The position numbers and the translations under genes are program-made. 64,000 nucleotides of DNA from Siphonodentalium dalli (lineage: Eukaryota; Mollusca; Scaphopoda; Gadilida; Siphonodentaliidae): assembly GCA_032622095.1 (NCBI GenBank), contig CP136062.1, positions 1,118,001 to 1,182,000 of the forward strand, given 5' to 3'. Positions 19,331 through 32,272 of this stretch are shown one piece after another; within the stretch, counting starts at the first letter, position 1, and every line of letters starts with the position of its first letter. The notes under the pieces are model-generated. The model was given only the letters and a program-made list of their open reading frames with translations. It ran no database searches and was not told the DNA's origin.

Positions 19331-19636
19331 ATCTTTAAGGAAACTGAACTATACATCTGTCCTATCATTTCAGACAAGTTCATGATTGTGTAATGATTGA
19401 CTGAATACTAAAAATTCGTGCCACGTTTTTCAGAAAAAGTCCATAACAATGTATAATTACTGCGAAAACAAATTAATCAGACTGATCAATGAATAATTTG
19501 ATTGGGAATAAATAAAAGGTATCACCAATAAAAAAAATCTGCTTCATACTAGTAATGTGCATTTTTTAAATTTCAATTTCGGTAGTCTGGTTTTGTAGAA
19601 AAGCCAGGTTTTGGATTTGATTATGGTTTTACTTAA

Positions 19637-20811
19637 AGAAACTCAATCCAATTTGATGGTCCACAAATCATCCGATTGTAACAACAACAAAATTTCATCA
19701 ATGGCCGCTTTAGTTATCAGAATCGATTAATTATAAAAAAAATAATGCTAGGCACTGTCAACTATATAGTATAAAATTACCCAAAACGCGTTACCTTACG
19801 TTACCTTACGTCTGTAGTGGACGCTGGCGGTCTGCCACTATATCCACCTCACATTGTAATATTTCACCGTATTCGGCTGCATCTCTAGACATATTTGGGT
19901 TGTATGTTTGAAAATCAGTCACCAATTCCGCTTTATAGTTATATTTAATATCCTGATTCTTCCAATGATGATCTAGTCTGTTTTTGAATTGGTTAATATC
20001 TTCAGCATACACCACTTCGTCTGGTAGATTGTTCCAAGTTGTGACCACTCTCTGGCTGAATGTATATTTTCTAACGTCATAGTTAGATCTTTCCTTGTAC
20101 AATTTATAGTTGTGGCCTCTGGTCCGAGAATCGGTGTTTCTTGTAAGAATGTTAGATACTTCCGGATCGTAGCAGTTGAATATCTTAAAGCATTCGATCA
20201 TATCACCTCGGTGGCTTCTGTACATCAGGGTTGGTATTTCCATTTTTCTTAGTCTATCTTCGTATCCCATATCTTTTAGTCCTGGTACTAATTTTGTTGC
20301 TCGCTTTTGAACTTTTTCGATTGGAACTGTGTGTTTTTTTAGATATGGTCTCCAAGCAGGTTGAGCATATTCGAGTATTGGTCTTACCAGTCCTTTATAT
20401 AGTTTTGCCATTGTAGTATAGTCTAAGTAGGTGAATGATCTTCTGATGGCTCCAAGAACACTGTTGGCTTTCTGTATTTTCTCGTTGATGTGGTCCTCAA
20501 ATGATAGGTTTCTGTCTGTGGTTACTCCTATGTCCTTTTCTTTTTCCACCTGTTTTAATTTAGTTTCACTCCCATTCTTGTATCAACATTTTGTTCAACA
20601 CAATTTGGTATCGAGAGTACATGTCGGTCGGCTTTTTCGGCAAACGTTCACTTTTTACCAGGCAACCAAAAAGTACTGGTGATGAAAACAAAATTATTTT
20701 TAAATCGATATCTAATAACTCTGAGTTTTGATGGGTGGGTTCCTCGACTCAAATCAGATATTTTTACCAAAGAAATAGTAATTTAGAGACGTTTAATCTG
20801 ATTATACATCT
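19637..20811. mobile_element. TTAA-flanked MITE split by a LINE fragment
   Basis: The left part (19637-19792) and right part (about 20580-20811) match the intact copy at 59053-59485 on either side of the LINE fragment. TTAA flanks at 19633-19636 and 20812-20815. Diverged from the other copies, so older. The right part carries GATGGGTGGGTTCCTCGACT, a family signature. Confidence 0.7.
19793..20579 (-). mobile_element. LINE 3' fragment (C-terminal RT region and 3' tail)
   Basis: An open minus-strand frame of about 257 codons to 19806, with the C-terminal region found after the RT domain in CR1/jockey-superfamily LINEs: DIGVTTDRNLSFEDHI, LYKGLVRPILEYAQPAW, VQKRATKLVPGL, IPTLMYRSHRGDMIE, TFSQRVVTTWNNLPDEVV. 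The catalytic YxDD region is missing, so the insertion is 5' truncated. The 3' end carries two copies of the 10-mer GTAAGGTAAC, the short-tandem tail usual for CR1/L2-type LINEs. The open frame suggests a fairly recent insertion into an older MITE. Confidence 0.85.
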
Positions 20812-20829
20812 TTAATACGTTAACTACAT

Positions 20830-23800
20830 GTTTTGGAAAAGCGATGAGAGGGGTCAGACAATTGAAACCGGAAGAATAGGTTTTATAGAATATATCAGTA
20901 ATCAGTTGTGGTTTGGTTTTGAAACCGGAAAAAAACCCAGAGTAACTGTAAAACAGCACATCACTACTTCATACCAATGATAATGATGTATGGTACCGGT
21001 CACAAGAACATTAAATGAAACCAAGGTATTTGATTACATAAGGAGTGATAAATATAGCTGGAGATTGCTAACCAGTCAGGGGGGGGGGGGGGGGGCCCAT
21101 CACTTCAGATTCGACTGTCTGTGATGATAATTATTAAGACATTTTTAGGCCAACAAGAAGTATTCTCTTGATCATGGATAGTTTATTGAAGAGAATTGAA
21201 GTTGAGGTGTATTTATTTCCTGAATATTTCGTCATTGTGAATTTATTTTCTGAGATGGATTATTAGTAGATCGTTGAAAATTAAGTTTTGTTTTCGTTGT
21301 AATTATAAGCCACCAACATTGCTTTTCAATTGATCTATGAGCGCATAGATGTATCAGTAGAACAGCATAAAAGTATAATTCCACTTTGCAGAATATACAG
21401 TGTGTTGTTTATTTACAGATACAGTGATACACTCATAGATAAATTGAAAAATTATGTTGATGGCATAAGATGATTCATGATGAGTCATCATAGCTATTCT
21501 TCCAAAGCAGTGTACATCCAACGTATAATAGCCATTCTTCCATTAGCAGTGTCTATTCCTGTCTTCCCGAGCTAGCTGTGCACACTTCACTGACAGCTTA
21601 AATGAAAGTCCCACAGGACGAGTCACACTTGTAGACCATGGTACAATATTTATGTCCTCTGTATCCTACACACATTCTGGTACTAAAAGTTCCAATGACA
21701 ACTCTGAAAAGAAATGCATAAAATTTTATTTTTAATAAAAGTTAAATTTAGAACATAGTACATTATTATATCAGGTAAATCATATAAATCTTTATAAGGG
21801 ACATTATGTGGCCAAATTGGCCATGGCTAGTTAAGTTTATGTTTAGCATTATCGATTATTCTAGTGTTGAAATGATTCGATAGTGTCACTAGTGTTGAAA
21901 TGACACTAGTGTCACTAGTGTTGAAATGACAAGGGTATTTCACAGTCGACGGCCCTTAGCCTTAGACAACACCTACTATAAGTAGAACGATCAAAATCCA
22001 ACACAGGATTATCAAAGTATTTTCTTAGACATGATCACATCAAGGATCTGCCCATTTCAACATTTTGGAATTATGCTATTTTTCACAGCTGTTTGTCATT
22101 ATAAATTTATGAAATTTATCATTATATTTATGCATGTTGACAGCCTATAGTTACAGGCAAGTATCATCACTCATATGATATAATATTGGGGTAAACAACG
22201 TTAAAGTTATTTTCGTGTGCGATCCCGACAAAGTATCGGCAGGGGTCGAGTTAATGTTTTTAATTTTTTTAGCATTTTGTAGCACTGGGTAGATTTTCAA
22301 AAGCTTTCCCTGCCAATACATGACTTTTCATTGTAAATTAGTTAGCAGAAATTGGAAATAGCATCGCATATTGTAATGCGAATCCAGTTAAATCGAGCTC
22401 TTAATGTTCATAAATACTATGGAGAGACTTCCAAATAGTTGGATGCAACAAGCTCCTAACTTCTGGAGCATGCGCAGTCTATTTGCGGCCGATGATATCA
22501 CAACTGAGCATGTGTATGAGGTTTTAATGTGATACAGGCAGAGGTGTAACATTTTATATAACATTCAGTGAGCTATTCCTCCATACCATGTCACGGCTGT
22601 ACAGTATTTAAAATATCGCGATAGTTTGAAATTATCACCGCGATATCATGGTATATCGTGCACACTGTTTGTGCAAAAACATAGTTCTTTTTCTAAAATC
22701 GTGTATATTCAGATAACTTGTGTGTTTTACAATGACAACCACAGATAGGTTGTTAGATAAACCATATTAAGACATAAAATGTCAGGCTTTTTATTATTGT
22801 CGTAGAACGAACAGGAAACCGTAAATGTGTTTATCAGAATGTCCCTGACTGTTATATTGTGATGGAACATTCCATTGAATCCAGTACTGTGCGCACATCG
22901 TACTTTCGCTTTCATTTTCATGTCGTCGTTGGAATTGGGTAGGAATTGAAAAAGACTGGGCAGTCTTGGTCTGTTTGTCATATAAAGTTACCTGTATGTT
23001 GGACGACAGTTCAATGATATATATGAAATTTTAAAGTCATGTTCAATTTAAAAGTAAGACCCAGACTCGTGCATTTATATACATAATTTATAAACAACAG
23101 CTGCTAATCCCATAAAAGACCCCTCCCACACCAGGTACTAACGGTAGAATGCCCCACACCTGCGCTAGACGCAGGATAATATATGCACAGCACCTAATTG
23201 TAAATACCATAGCCTACTTGAAGTAAAATTTGAATCATCCTGCCACCCACATGTATGGACCATGCCATAAAAGTAAACATGTAGTGCCAGGATAAATAAA
23301 GATCTCAGTGAGCACATCACATCATTAATCCATCCCAATGTTAGGACTAAATGTCCAGTGCAATATTTGGTAGATATGATACGATTGGCACAATATCACA
23401 AGTTCACAACATATCCATTGTGTTCAAACATAGATAAAGTATTTGTGTGAGCAGAGGCGGACTGGGCCTAAAAACTAAAAACTGGCCCGAGAAATGAATA
23501 TAATACCGGCCCATCCGTACCCCCCTTAAATCGGAATCTGTTCAGGGGGTGTCCACCTTGGGAAATTCCAACTGCACCCCCCCCCCCCTAAATCAGAATC
23601 TGTTCGGGGGGTGTCCACCTTGGGAAATACCATGGTTCTATATATTTCCGGTATGAGACCATTAAGATATTTTTACCTGAAAAATTGCATAAATTCTAAC
23701 ATCTAGCGATCCAACTCCAGACAAATGCACACGGCTACGGACAAGAGACCAGGACACACCGGGCTGTCCATGGTTGTTTGGCCTGGGTGAGAAAATTTTG

Positions 23801-25040
23801 AAAACTATACAAGAAAATCGCTAATCCTAGCATCTAGACTGGCCTCAACTGAAGCGTTCCTATTGTGTTGGAAATTTCAATTGGGGGAGGGTCCGGGACG
23901 GGTGCGTGAGAAATATTTTGGAATTTACAGCTGCGAGTTACCGTTAAAATCACGAGATTAACGGGGTCTTTACGTGGTGTTATATGATGCTGACAAGTTC
24001 ATTTAATGACAAAAATTACGATTAGCCAATTTGGCTGGTTAAACAACACATGTGGCGGCCACATGTGGCGGCCACATATACCAACCCCCCTCCCCCACGG
24101 CCTCCGGCCAATCAGGAATTTTCCCGGTCTCCCGATCGGCCAGTCCACCTCTGTGTGTGAGAATGTTTGATTGGTTATCGGTCAAAAATACATGACCTGT
24201 CGCAATTGAACTGCCGATATACAGAGAAGAAAATAATTTGGCCGGTGTAAGACAGTGTTGACGATTAATCAAAATGCCGTACAGCCCAATAATCATGTAT
24301 GGGGTTTGGTGCCATAGAATGGAATTTCAATAGTATTTTGACATGTCATGTTTAGTTTGACCCCAATCTCGGCGCATAGCGGATGGTCGGGTGGACACAC
24401 AGGGGATCCACAGCTGTATTCATACTCGGACAATAAGTATGCAAGCAGTACTCGTCAGAGAAAAAAATCACTCCCATCATAGCATTATTGCAAGAAACAT
24501 ACTCAGTGTTAACAGTACACGATCCGCGGGCATTGCATATCGGTGCTTTCCATTATTTATTTTTTTGTCAACCGAGAAAAATAATTATGGGTCACAAAAG
24601 AAAAAAAGGTCATTTGGATTATTAAAGGTTTTAAAATCTTCTGTATTTCACAAAAATAAACAAATATTTCGCAAAAATAAACGATATATGGTATAGAGTT
24701 TCAGACTGACTTGCTTCCAAGTTCCATGTTGCCACCCTGTACCGGTACTATTATTCCGCTCTGTACTCTTATTAATTTATCAGATTCAGACCCCGAAATT
24801 AGGAAAAAAGTTTAATGCTGTGGCATGTTAGCAGGTCCAGCACTTACCCCAATTGCTGTATATTTACGTTTATGCATGTAAGCCTCTATGGGACAATGGT
24901 TTTGTTATGAAAGATGTTGACCTATTTTTTGTCAAATCAGCTTTTTATTGATAAAACCAACTGTGTAACTAATTAAAAATAAAATGTCCCCCAACGGTTT
25001 GAAGGATTTATGGGTTCCAGATCACTATAGTATAAACTGT
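20830..25040. other. Long non-coding stretch
   Basis: No supported exon. Holds a G homopolymer (21080-21097), a small CACTAGTGTTGAAATGACA tandem (21860-21935), a two-copy repeat of AATCTGTTCRGGGGGTGTCC (about 23530-23630) and GTGGCGGCCACAT doublets at 24051-24077. Short frames in this stretch have no recognisable features. Confidence 0.5.
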
Positions 25041-25046
25041 CTTTAA

Positions 25047-25856
25047 CCCTTTGAACCCTGTAAAAAATAGCCTATGCTCGAGCATGCACATATAGCCCTA
25101 CTAGTACCTGATACTAGTGGGTAATTCCATATACACGCCTGGCTGCCGCCGATCTGTTTTTGGGCCCATTAAATTATATTTTAGTTGGTTTGTCGTGCAT
25201 CAGTATGCTATAAACCATTTATTTCTCATTGCGCTATTGTGTGTATGTGCAAATAAATCAAATTGATATATGATAGACCCTTCCCCATATGTGGAATAAC
25301 ACTGATTAATAAATGTGAGGGTACTAGTACTTTAATCTGAAAATATTTGTTGGATTGGATTGGATTGTTTATTTGCACAAATTAAATACATAATACACAA
25401 ACATAATAATATATATTTCAAATTTGCACAGGAGCGGCATGGCCAATACAGGCCGTCTTCCTGCCGCCCCTTATACATAATAGAGAATAAGCAGATGGCG
25501 AGAGAATAAGCAGATGTTTAAATTATGTCTGTTCTACAAACATGTGGAACATGACACTATATGCCATAAATTTAGCATCACAGTTCGCTTAAAATATTGT
25601 GTGTTCTTTGTAGATTATATGATATGTGCATGCGCATATATTCTACCCAATATTAGCAGTCAACCAGTCCATACACACCTTGGGCAACGCCGACATATCT
25701 GGGTGCCATTTAAATATAAATCAGTGGGTCTGATGCGGGTTATACTATATTTAAATTTGCTATCGACTCATGTCATCGCTGCACTGAACTGTCGGTGTTA
25801 CTGGATGTAGTCGTAGTTCATTTGCACTGAAATATCGGTGTTACGGATTCAAGGGG
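25047..25856. mobile_element. Candidate piggyBac-like non-autonomous element
   Basis: Flanked by TTAA (25043-25046 and 25857-25860), with imperfect terminal inverted repeats CCCTTTGAACCCTG and CCCCTTGAATCCG. CCCTTT-type ends plus TTAA duplication are typical of piggyBac. It carries an internal insertion, a LINE-like 3' end at about 25345-25500. No transposase seen. Confidence 0.5.
25345..25500 (-). mobile_element. LINE 3'-end fragment with (ATTGG)n tail
   Basis: TTGGATTGGATTGGATTG lies next to a short minus-strand frame ending GGRKTACIGHAAPVQI. The pentamer tail and terminal peptide look like the 3' end of a CR1/L2-type LINE. Too short for a firm family call. Confidence 0.45.
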
Positions 25857-25899
25857 TTAATGTGTCAAGAAAAAAATAACATGTCGAGTTTATTGGCAG

Positions 25900-26575
25900 T
25901 TGAAAAAAACTTCTGCCAATAACTCGTCCGAAATATTGTTGCAAGAGACTCATTTTTCAAATATGGTTTGAATCAGTTAATATTTAATTGTATTATCGCT
26001 CTAACAGTGAAAAACATGCTAAAAATAGACAAACTCCAGGGGAAAAATTTGAACAAACCCGGTTTTTAAACTCGTCCAATATATTGTTGCAAGAGACTCA
26101 TATATCAAATATGGTTTGAATCAGTTAATATTTTATTCAGTTATCGTGCTAACGGTGTAAAAAAAATTCTAAAAATAGACAAACTAAGGCCCATAACTCC
26201 GGGCAAAAAATTCGGACAAACCTGGTTTTCGAACTTGTCCGAGATATTACTGCAAGAGACTCATATATCAAATATGGTTTGAATCAGTTAATATTTTATT
26301 CAGTTATCACGCTTATGGTGAAAAAAATGCTAAAAATAGACAAACTAAGGCCTATAACTCCGGGGAAAAAATTCGGACAAACCTGGTTTTCGAACTCGTT
26401 CGAGATATTGTTGCAAGACACTCATATGTCAAATATGATTCGAATCAGTTAATAATTGATTGAGTTATCGCGCTAACAGTGAAAAAATGCAAAAAAGTTA
26501 TCAAAGATAGATAACTCTTGTCAAAAAGTTTGGATGTGACCCATTTTCTACATGCAGTAAACAGTCATTGGGAGC
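25900..26575. repeat. Tandem array, four units of about 170 bp
   Basis: Each unit holds ATATTGTTGCAAGAGACTCA, AAATATGGTTTGAATCAGTT, a GCTAACRGTGAAAAAAATGC segment and AAAAATAGACAAACTAAGGC. The array runs into a segment (26575-26655) that recurs inversely at 7985-8075 in intron 12. Confidence 0.8.
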
Positions 26576-26659
26576 AACTCACATACCAAATTTTTCACAA
26601 ATGTCAAAGTTATAAGGCATTTTTTAGGTCCGCCCGCCCGCCAACTGTCCCTCGTTTTT

Positions 26660-28100
26660 TTATAAACTAAAAAATAAATAAAACATTTCTATGTTGAAAA
26701 ATTACAATAAATCCTGATAAATCTGCCAAAATTACTACGACTGAACTCAAAATGCAGGTGTGCAGGTTCCATGCTGTTTGACATCTGTGCCAATTTAAAA
26801 GAAAATGGACTGGAAAAGGACGGAATACAGGCTGGTAAAGATGCGTACCAGCATGTACGTTTCTATGTCGAAAAAAGGAAATAACTCCGCCAAAATGAGT
26901 CCGACCAAAATCTCAGGTGTTTGTAAAAAGTTTTTTTTTAAATTGGCCAGAAAATGACAGAATACAGACTCAGACAATGTTCCAGACAGACACACGGATG
27001 GACAGATGGACAGACAAGGCTCATTTCTATAAAAATATGTCTTACCTGTTTTAAGCCAATCAATGATCAGTCTGTCCTTTACTGCTGTCTACAGATAAGG
27101 CTTCTCTATCCGATTAAGTTCGTCTTCTGAATCTGTAAATTAAGATATAACCCCATTTTACAAAATATTCACGTCAGCTAACATATTAATCATCTTCAAA
27201 AGACAATAAATTGGCTTCGCCGCATAAAAGTTCACGTTTTCCTAATTTTCTTTAACCTTATGATTATGATTATATACGTGCACACTAAGCATATAACTAG
27301 ACAACATATTGCGCAAATTTGTGGTTCTTGCATTTTTTTTTCAAAACTAAGGTGATGTGTGCAGCTCTCTTAATTCAGATAGTTTAGCCTCGGCAATCTG
27401 CTACGGCAACCCCTTGCCGTGACCCGGTTTGCTTCAGCAATGCTGATTGCCATAGCCAATTATGAGGGCTGTTACCTGCATGTGTAGCTTCTATCAATTA
27501 ATATATAGGCTGATAGATGTATATACACCAATTGGCGTACATAAGTAATAATGCCGATTGGGGTATACAGCAAATAGGGAAATTGCCGGACCTGATAAAG
27601 CGATACAAATTTTCCCAAATGGCGTTTGTCCAGCTGTGATCATGGGTAACATTTTTTCAGAAACTGAAAAATTACGACGGTCCTGTATTCCTGTAACTAT
27701 CAGGCTAGAGCCAAGGAGACCTTATTTTGAACAGAAACAAGAACTTTCCCAAATTTCCTGTCTGTGAAAAAGTACTACGATCCAGACAAATTTAAATTGT
27801 CCTCCTTTTGCATACATTGTTTACATTCTAAGGATCTATTTTTCATAGTATGGGAGACCAAAATAGCAAAAGTTGCTGCATCTGCGTTCTGCAATTATAC
27901 GGTAGTGGATGTGGGTATTAACAAAGGCATTAAACAGTAATATTTGTAAAGCCTTTTTATATAGTGCCCTAGTACTGTATATGAAAATGAGAGATTGGTA
28001 TATACACAGTAATGTATCAACCAATAATGATGAACTAAGGGAATATGGAATTTATGCATCAGAAGTAATATACCCTTTCAGGACGGGAGCTTCACTGGTG
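26660..28100. other. Non-coding, no gene seen
   Basis: AT-rich sequence with a short CAGACAGACA-type run near 26985-27015. The 69-codon frame at 27558 has no recognisable family or splice context. Confidence 0.45.
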
Positions 28101-28109
28101 CAGCATTAA

Positions 28110-28280
28110 AGATCCTGTGCCAGTGCATTCTCTTATACATGCGAGTCTCCCATATGGATCCTTGCACTGGCTTACACGATCAAGGTAAATATTGTTAGGC
28201 CAATGTATTCTCTTATATATGTGAGACTCCCTATGGGAGACTCGCTTATAAAAAAGAAGGCATTGGCACAGGGTTTGTCG
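28110..28280. repeat. Inverted-repeat segment of the GCATTCTCTTATATATGCGA family
   Basis: Two imperfect copies: CAGTGCATTCTCTTATACAT at about 28121 and CAATGTATTCTCTTATATAT at about 28201. The second forms a hairpin with GGGAGACTCGCTTATAAAA. Related to the TIRs of 33402-33863 and to 38222-38288. Confidence 0.65.
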
Positions 28281-28289
28281 CAAAATTTC

Positions 28290-30560
28290 AGGAAGCTCCA
28301 GTCATGAAAGTGTTAAGCAAGTACCTTACTCATATTTAAATTATCGCAGTACTACCCATCGGTGCCGAATTTAAAACAGCATATGAGGGCAATTAGAGGG
28401 CTATTTTAGATAGATTTTAGACAATTATATTTACATATGGGCAACCAATCTAAATGCATTATTCATATATGTACATGTACATGTAAAGCGTCAAATCATG
28501 GTTAGATCTTTGATGTTGAAATGCTTCTAGGATGTATATACATTTGATTGTATCGCAATGCGATTCTATAATGATACAATACATATCATGTCCTCTGCTT
28601 TTCGGGATACAAAAGTATAATAAAATCAAGGAGCACTGCTTGTGCTGGTTGGTGAAATATGACACTGCACTTCTAGATTATGTAAATGATCAAAATGACT
28701 CATAAGCATATACTGTTCTTTTCTGAGGACATGCCTCCATATAAGCGCCTGGTGCTTGCTGTCAAATCCTCTTCTCTCACAGACTTACCATACTTAGGTA
28801 TATATATGAACATCATCTCGTAAATTGTTGTATAAATCTGGTATACAAAATATTGTTTCCACCAAAATGACTCATACAAACATTGAGAGATGGTTGTACA
28901 GATACAAATTATCATCATACAATCAATGATTTTTAGATAAATAATTGTTCAAATATTAGAAATATCAATTTCAGTTCAGTTTCAAAAGCAATAAAGTGAA
29001 TTGTGACATGTATTGATCATAATGTAAGTTTGTATTGTGATATGTATCATATCATTAAAATGTGTATTGCTACAGCCCTAAAGGTATTACAGAAGTTGTC
29101 ACAATAGGACTATTAAACTGCATGTTTGGATGATTTGTTCAATGAGTGGTGACTTACAATTATCTAGAAACTTCAGGGATTGTACGCTCCCCTATATTCA
29201 GTGACCAGATGACCTCCAGTATATGTTTCATCCCTGAAGTAGAGCACCTGGGTCCTGGGTTGGAGATTGCTGTCCCGACCCTTCACAACCTTGATATTGT
29301 ACCATTCTGATCTCCCTACAAAAGAGGTCACAATTAATTAATTTCACAGGTAACTGTTGTTGCTGGTATTGTACTGTATGAGCCACTCAAGTATATGATT
29401 ATACATTTGTACGTGACATACATGTACGGTGACAAATGATTATTTCTCGATTAATTTATCTTAAAATATAACTAAATATAATTTTCTGCAAAATGTTTTC
29501 CCCACATGCCTGGACATATGACCTCTCAGGCCTAGATCTCTGGTATAATTAGAATTAATTTTTCGTAGAATGCAGACCTGGAAGAAATGTGTCACCTCTA
29601 TATATATAGCTGACGTTTTACATAACCCGATTACTTGAATTCTTATTTGACAAGTTATTCGATCTAGACTAATGATTATGTATGGTCCATAATATTTGAT
29701 CGCCAAAATATCTGGAAACCTGGACCAAGCATCCGATTTGATTGCATTGATAGCACAGATTCAGCACTGTATTCTGGTCTGAATCGATAATGGCATATTG
29801 ATGTTCAAATATGTTGTCACCTCGCAACAATTGAGCTATTTGTCATGTCTACAACAAATTTAAGCCATGTGTAATTTTATATAGATATTTTATAAACTAT
29901 TCTATATCATTGTTGTAAAACAAAACAAAACAAAAAAAATGCTTAATTCAAATTTATTGGAATGTTTTCGTACCCACGAATCGATGTACCGGTACTACAA
30001 CTAAATTCAAAATGCGCGCCGGCCCTTGACTCAGCTAAAAATAATGTGATATATAGTTCGTACCAATCATGGCATTGTATTAAAGCCGAGTCTGAAATGA
30101 TACGGAATATGACAAGGTTTGCAGAATGGTGCTTGTCATTGAGTTATGCCCCTTGGTTTGCACACATGAAACGCTCAATTTTACCCATTTTTTTTACTCA
30201 AATTGGCCATTTTCAACCCAAAAACAGACCATGATAAAGCGAATGTCAGTAAATAAGATTATTCCACCTGATAGAGCTATGTTAGAGCTGAGAAATATTT
30301 TAAATAGAAAAAAAGTTATCGTATCAATTTGAAAAAAAGGTCTTGCAAGCCAAGATGACATAATTCAGGGGAGAGAAATCGGGCTATTTTCCTGTATATA
30401 AACCCTGTTGCGTATCCAAATTTTTCACTTTTTTGACAACTTTCCCAGTTTTGTAAAATAAATAAACCTTCAAACCAGTAATGACACAGTTAACACAGGC
30501 TACACTGGCGGTTATGGCCCCAGATACTTATATTTCTATTTTTCAAGCCTCTAGCCTCTA
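28290..30560. other. Non-coding stretch
   Basis: AT-rich throughout. No splice-supported exon, RNA gene or strong repeat recognised. Confidence 0.45.
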
Positions 30561-30567
30561 TATATAG

Positions 30568-31082
30568 TACTAGCCGATGAGCCCGACGTTGTCCGGGCTA
30601 TTCAAAAACCAAATTTCAAGTCGATATTACAAGTCGATAGCTCCACCCGTTTCCGAGATCTGGTCTGCGCACGCGCGAAGCTGGCGTCGCACGGGCTCGG
30701 CGACCAGATAAAATTCGTATCCGTGGCAAGATACATTCACATAGCAAATTTCAAGTCGATAGCTCCACCCGTTTTCGAGATCTCGTCTGCGCATGCGCGA
30801 AGCTGGCATCGCACGGGCTCGGCGACCCGATAAAATTCGTATCCGGGGCAAGATACATTCACATAGCAAATTTCAAGTCGATAGCTCCATCGTTTCCGAG
30901 ATCTCGTCTGCGCATGCGCGAAGCTGGCGCCACACGGGCTCGCCAATACGACAACGACGACCGTCTGGTCAAACTACACACACGTACCAAGTTTCTTCCC
31001 GATCGGTCGAGAATCGTAGATTTGTATCAATGACAGACAAACATACAGACAGACAGACAAACAGAGGTCTTCAAAATATATA
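30568..31082 (+). repeat. Dispersed element with internal ~121 bp tandem units (copy 1)
   Basis: Starts CTAGCCGATGAGCCCGACGT and TGTCCGGGCTATTC. Three units of TTCAAGTCGATAGCTCCACC...GCGCATGCGCGAAGCTGGCG follow. Ends in a CAGACAGACAGACAAACAGA tail and AAAATATATATGAGA. Probably a retroposed or rolling-circle non-autonomous element; its class is not determined. Minus-strand frames here follow the repeat period and are not genes. Confidence 0.75.
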
Positions 31083-31824
31083 TGAGACCAGAAGGTGACC
31101 CGACTTCGTCCGGGCTTGGACCTTGAATTGACCATTTTGAAGTTCACGGTCAGGTGGGGTAACGATTTGACCCGTCCAATACACTGCCCGGACAAAAGTA
31201 CCCGACAAAAGTACCCGTCGAAATCCATTCGGATTTACCCGATTTGACCTTGAATTGACCATTTTGAAGGTCAAGGTCAGGTCGGGGTCACGATATGACC
31301 CGTCCAAAACAATCAGTGGACAAAAGTAACCCCACGTATCAAATTTCGTCGAAATCCCATCAAAATTGGCGATTTGACCTTGAAGTTACCCGATTTCAAG
31401 GTCAAGGTCACGTCGCACGGGCAAATTAATATGCTTATGAGACTCCCCATACGAAAGCACCCCCACATACCAAGTTTCATCGAAATCCCGTGATATTCGG
31501 GCGTTTGACCTTGAAATGACCCGATTTCAAGGTCAAGGTCACGTCGCACGGGAAAATTAATAGGCCTATGTCACTCCCCGGCCGAACGTATCCCCACATA
31601 CCAAGTTTCATCGAAATCCCGTGATATTCGGGCGTTTGACCTTGAAATGACCCGATTGCAAGGTCAAGGTCACGTCGCACGGACAAATTAATAGGCCCAT
31701 GCCACCCCACGGCCGAAAATACCCCCACATACGAAGTTTCATCGAAATCTGGTCGGCCGTTTTCGAGTTCATCGCGAACACACACACAGACACACAGACA
31801 TATCTTCCAAAATATATAATATAC
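31083..31824. repeat. Tandem array of ~130 bp units (GACCTTGAAATGACCCGATT)
   Basis: Four to five units, each with a TTTGACCTTGAAATGACCCG / TCAAGGTCAAGGTCACGTCG pair and an ACCAAGTTTCATCGAAATCC segment. Ends in a CACACACACAGACACACAGA tail. The alternating GACCTTGAA and TTCAAGGTC words form local inverted repeats. Confidence 0.8.
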
Positions 31825-32272
31825 GAATGCTCCACCCGTTTCCGAGATTTCGTCTGCGCATGCGCGAAGCTGGCGTCGCACGGGCTCGGCGACCCGAAAA
31901 AATTCGTATCCGGGGCAAGATACATTCACATAGCAAATTTCAAGTCGATAGCTCCACCGTTTCCGAGATCTGGTCTGCGCATGCGCGAAGCTGGCGTCGC
32001 ACTGGCTCGACGACCCGATAAACTTCGTATCCGGGGCAAGATACATTCACATAGCAAATTTCAAGTCGATAGCTCCACCCGTTTCCGAGATCTCGTCTGC
32101 GCATGCGCTGTACTGGCGTCGCACGGGCTCGCCAATACGACAACGACGACCGCCTGGTCAAACTACACACACTTACCAAGTTTCGTCCCGATCGGTCGAG
32201 AATCGTAGATTTGTATCAATGACAGACAAACATACAGACAGACAAACAGAGGTCTTCAAAATATATATGAGA
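31825..32272 (+). repeat. Copy 2 of the ~121 bp-unit element
   Basis: Three units at a 121-125 bp period, each with GCGCATGCGC, then the CCCGATCGGTCGAGAATCGT segment and GACAGACAAACATACAGACA tail. The 5' part is missing. Confidence 0.75.

Noticed and set aside
24391-24696. 101-codon plus-strand frame
   Set aside because: Lysine/serine-rich low-complexity translation of AT-rich DNA, with no domain, signal or splice support.
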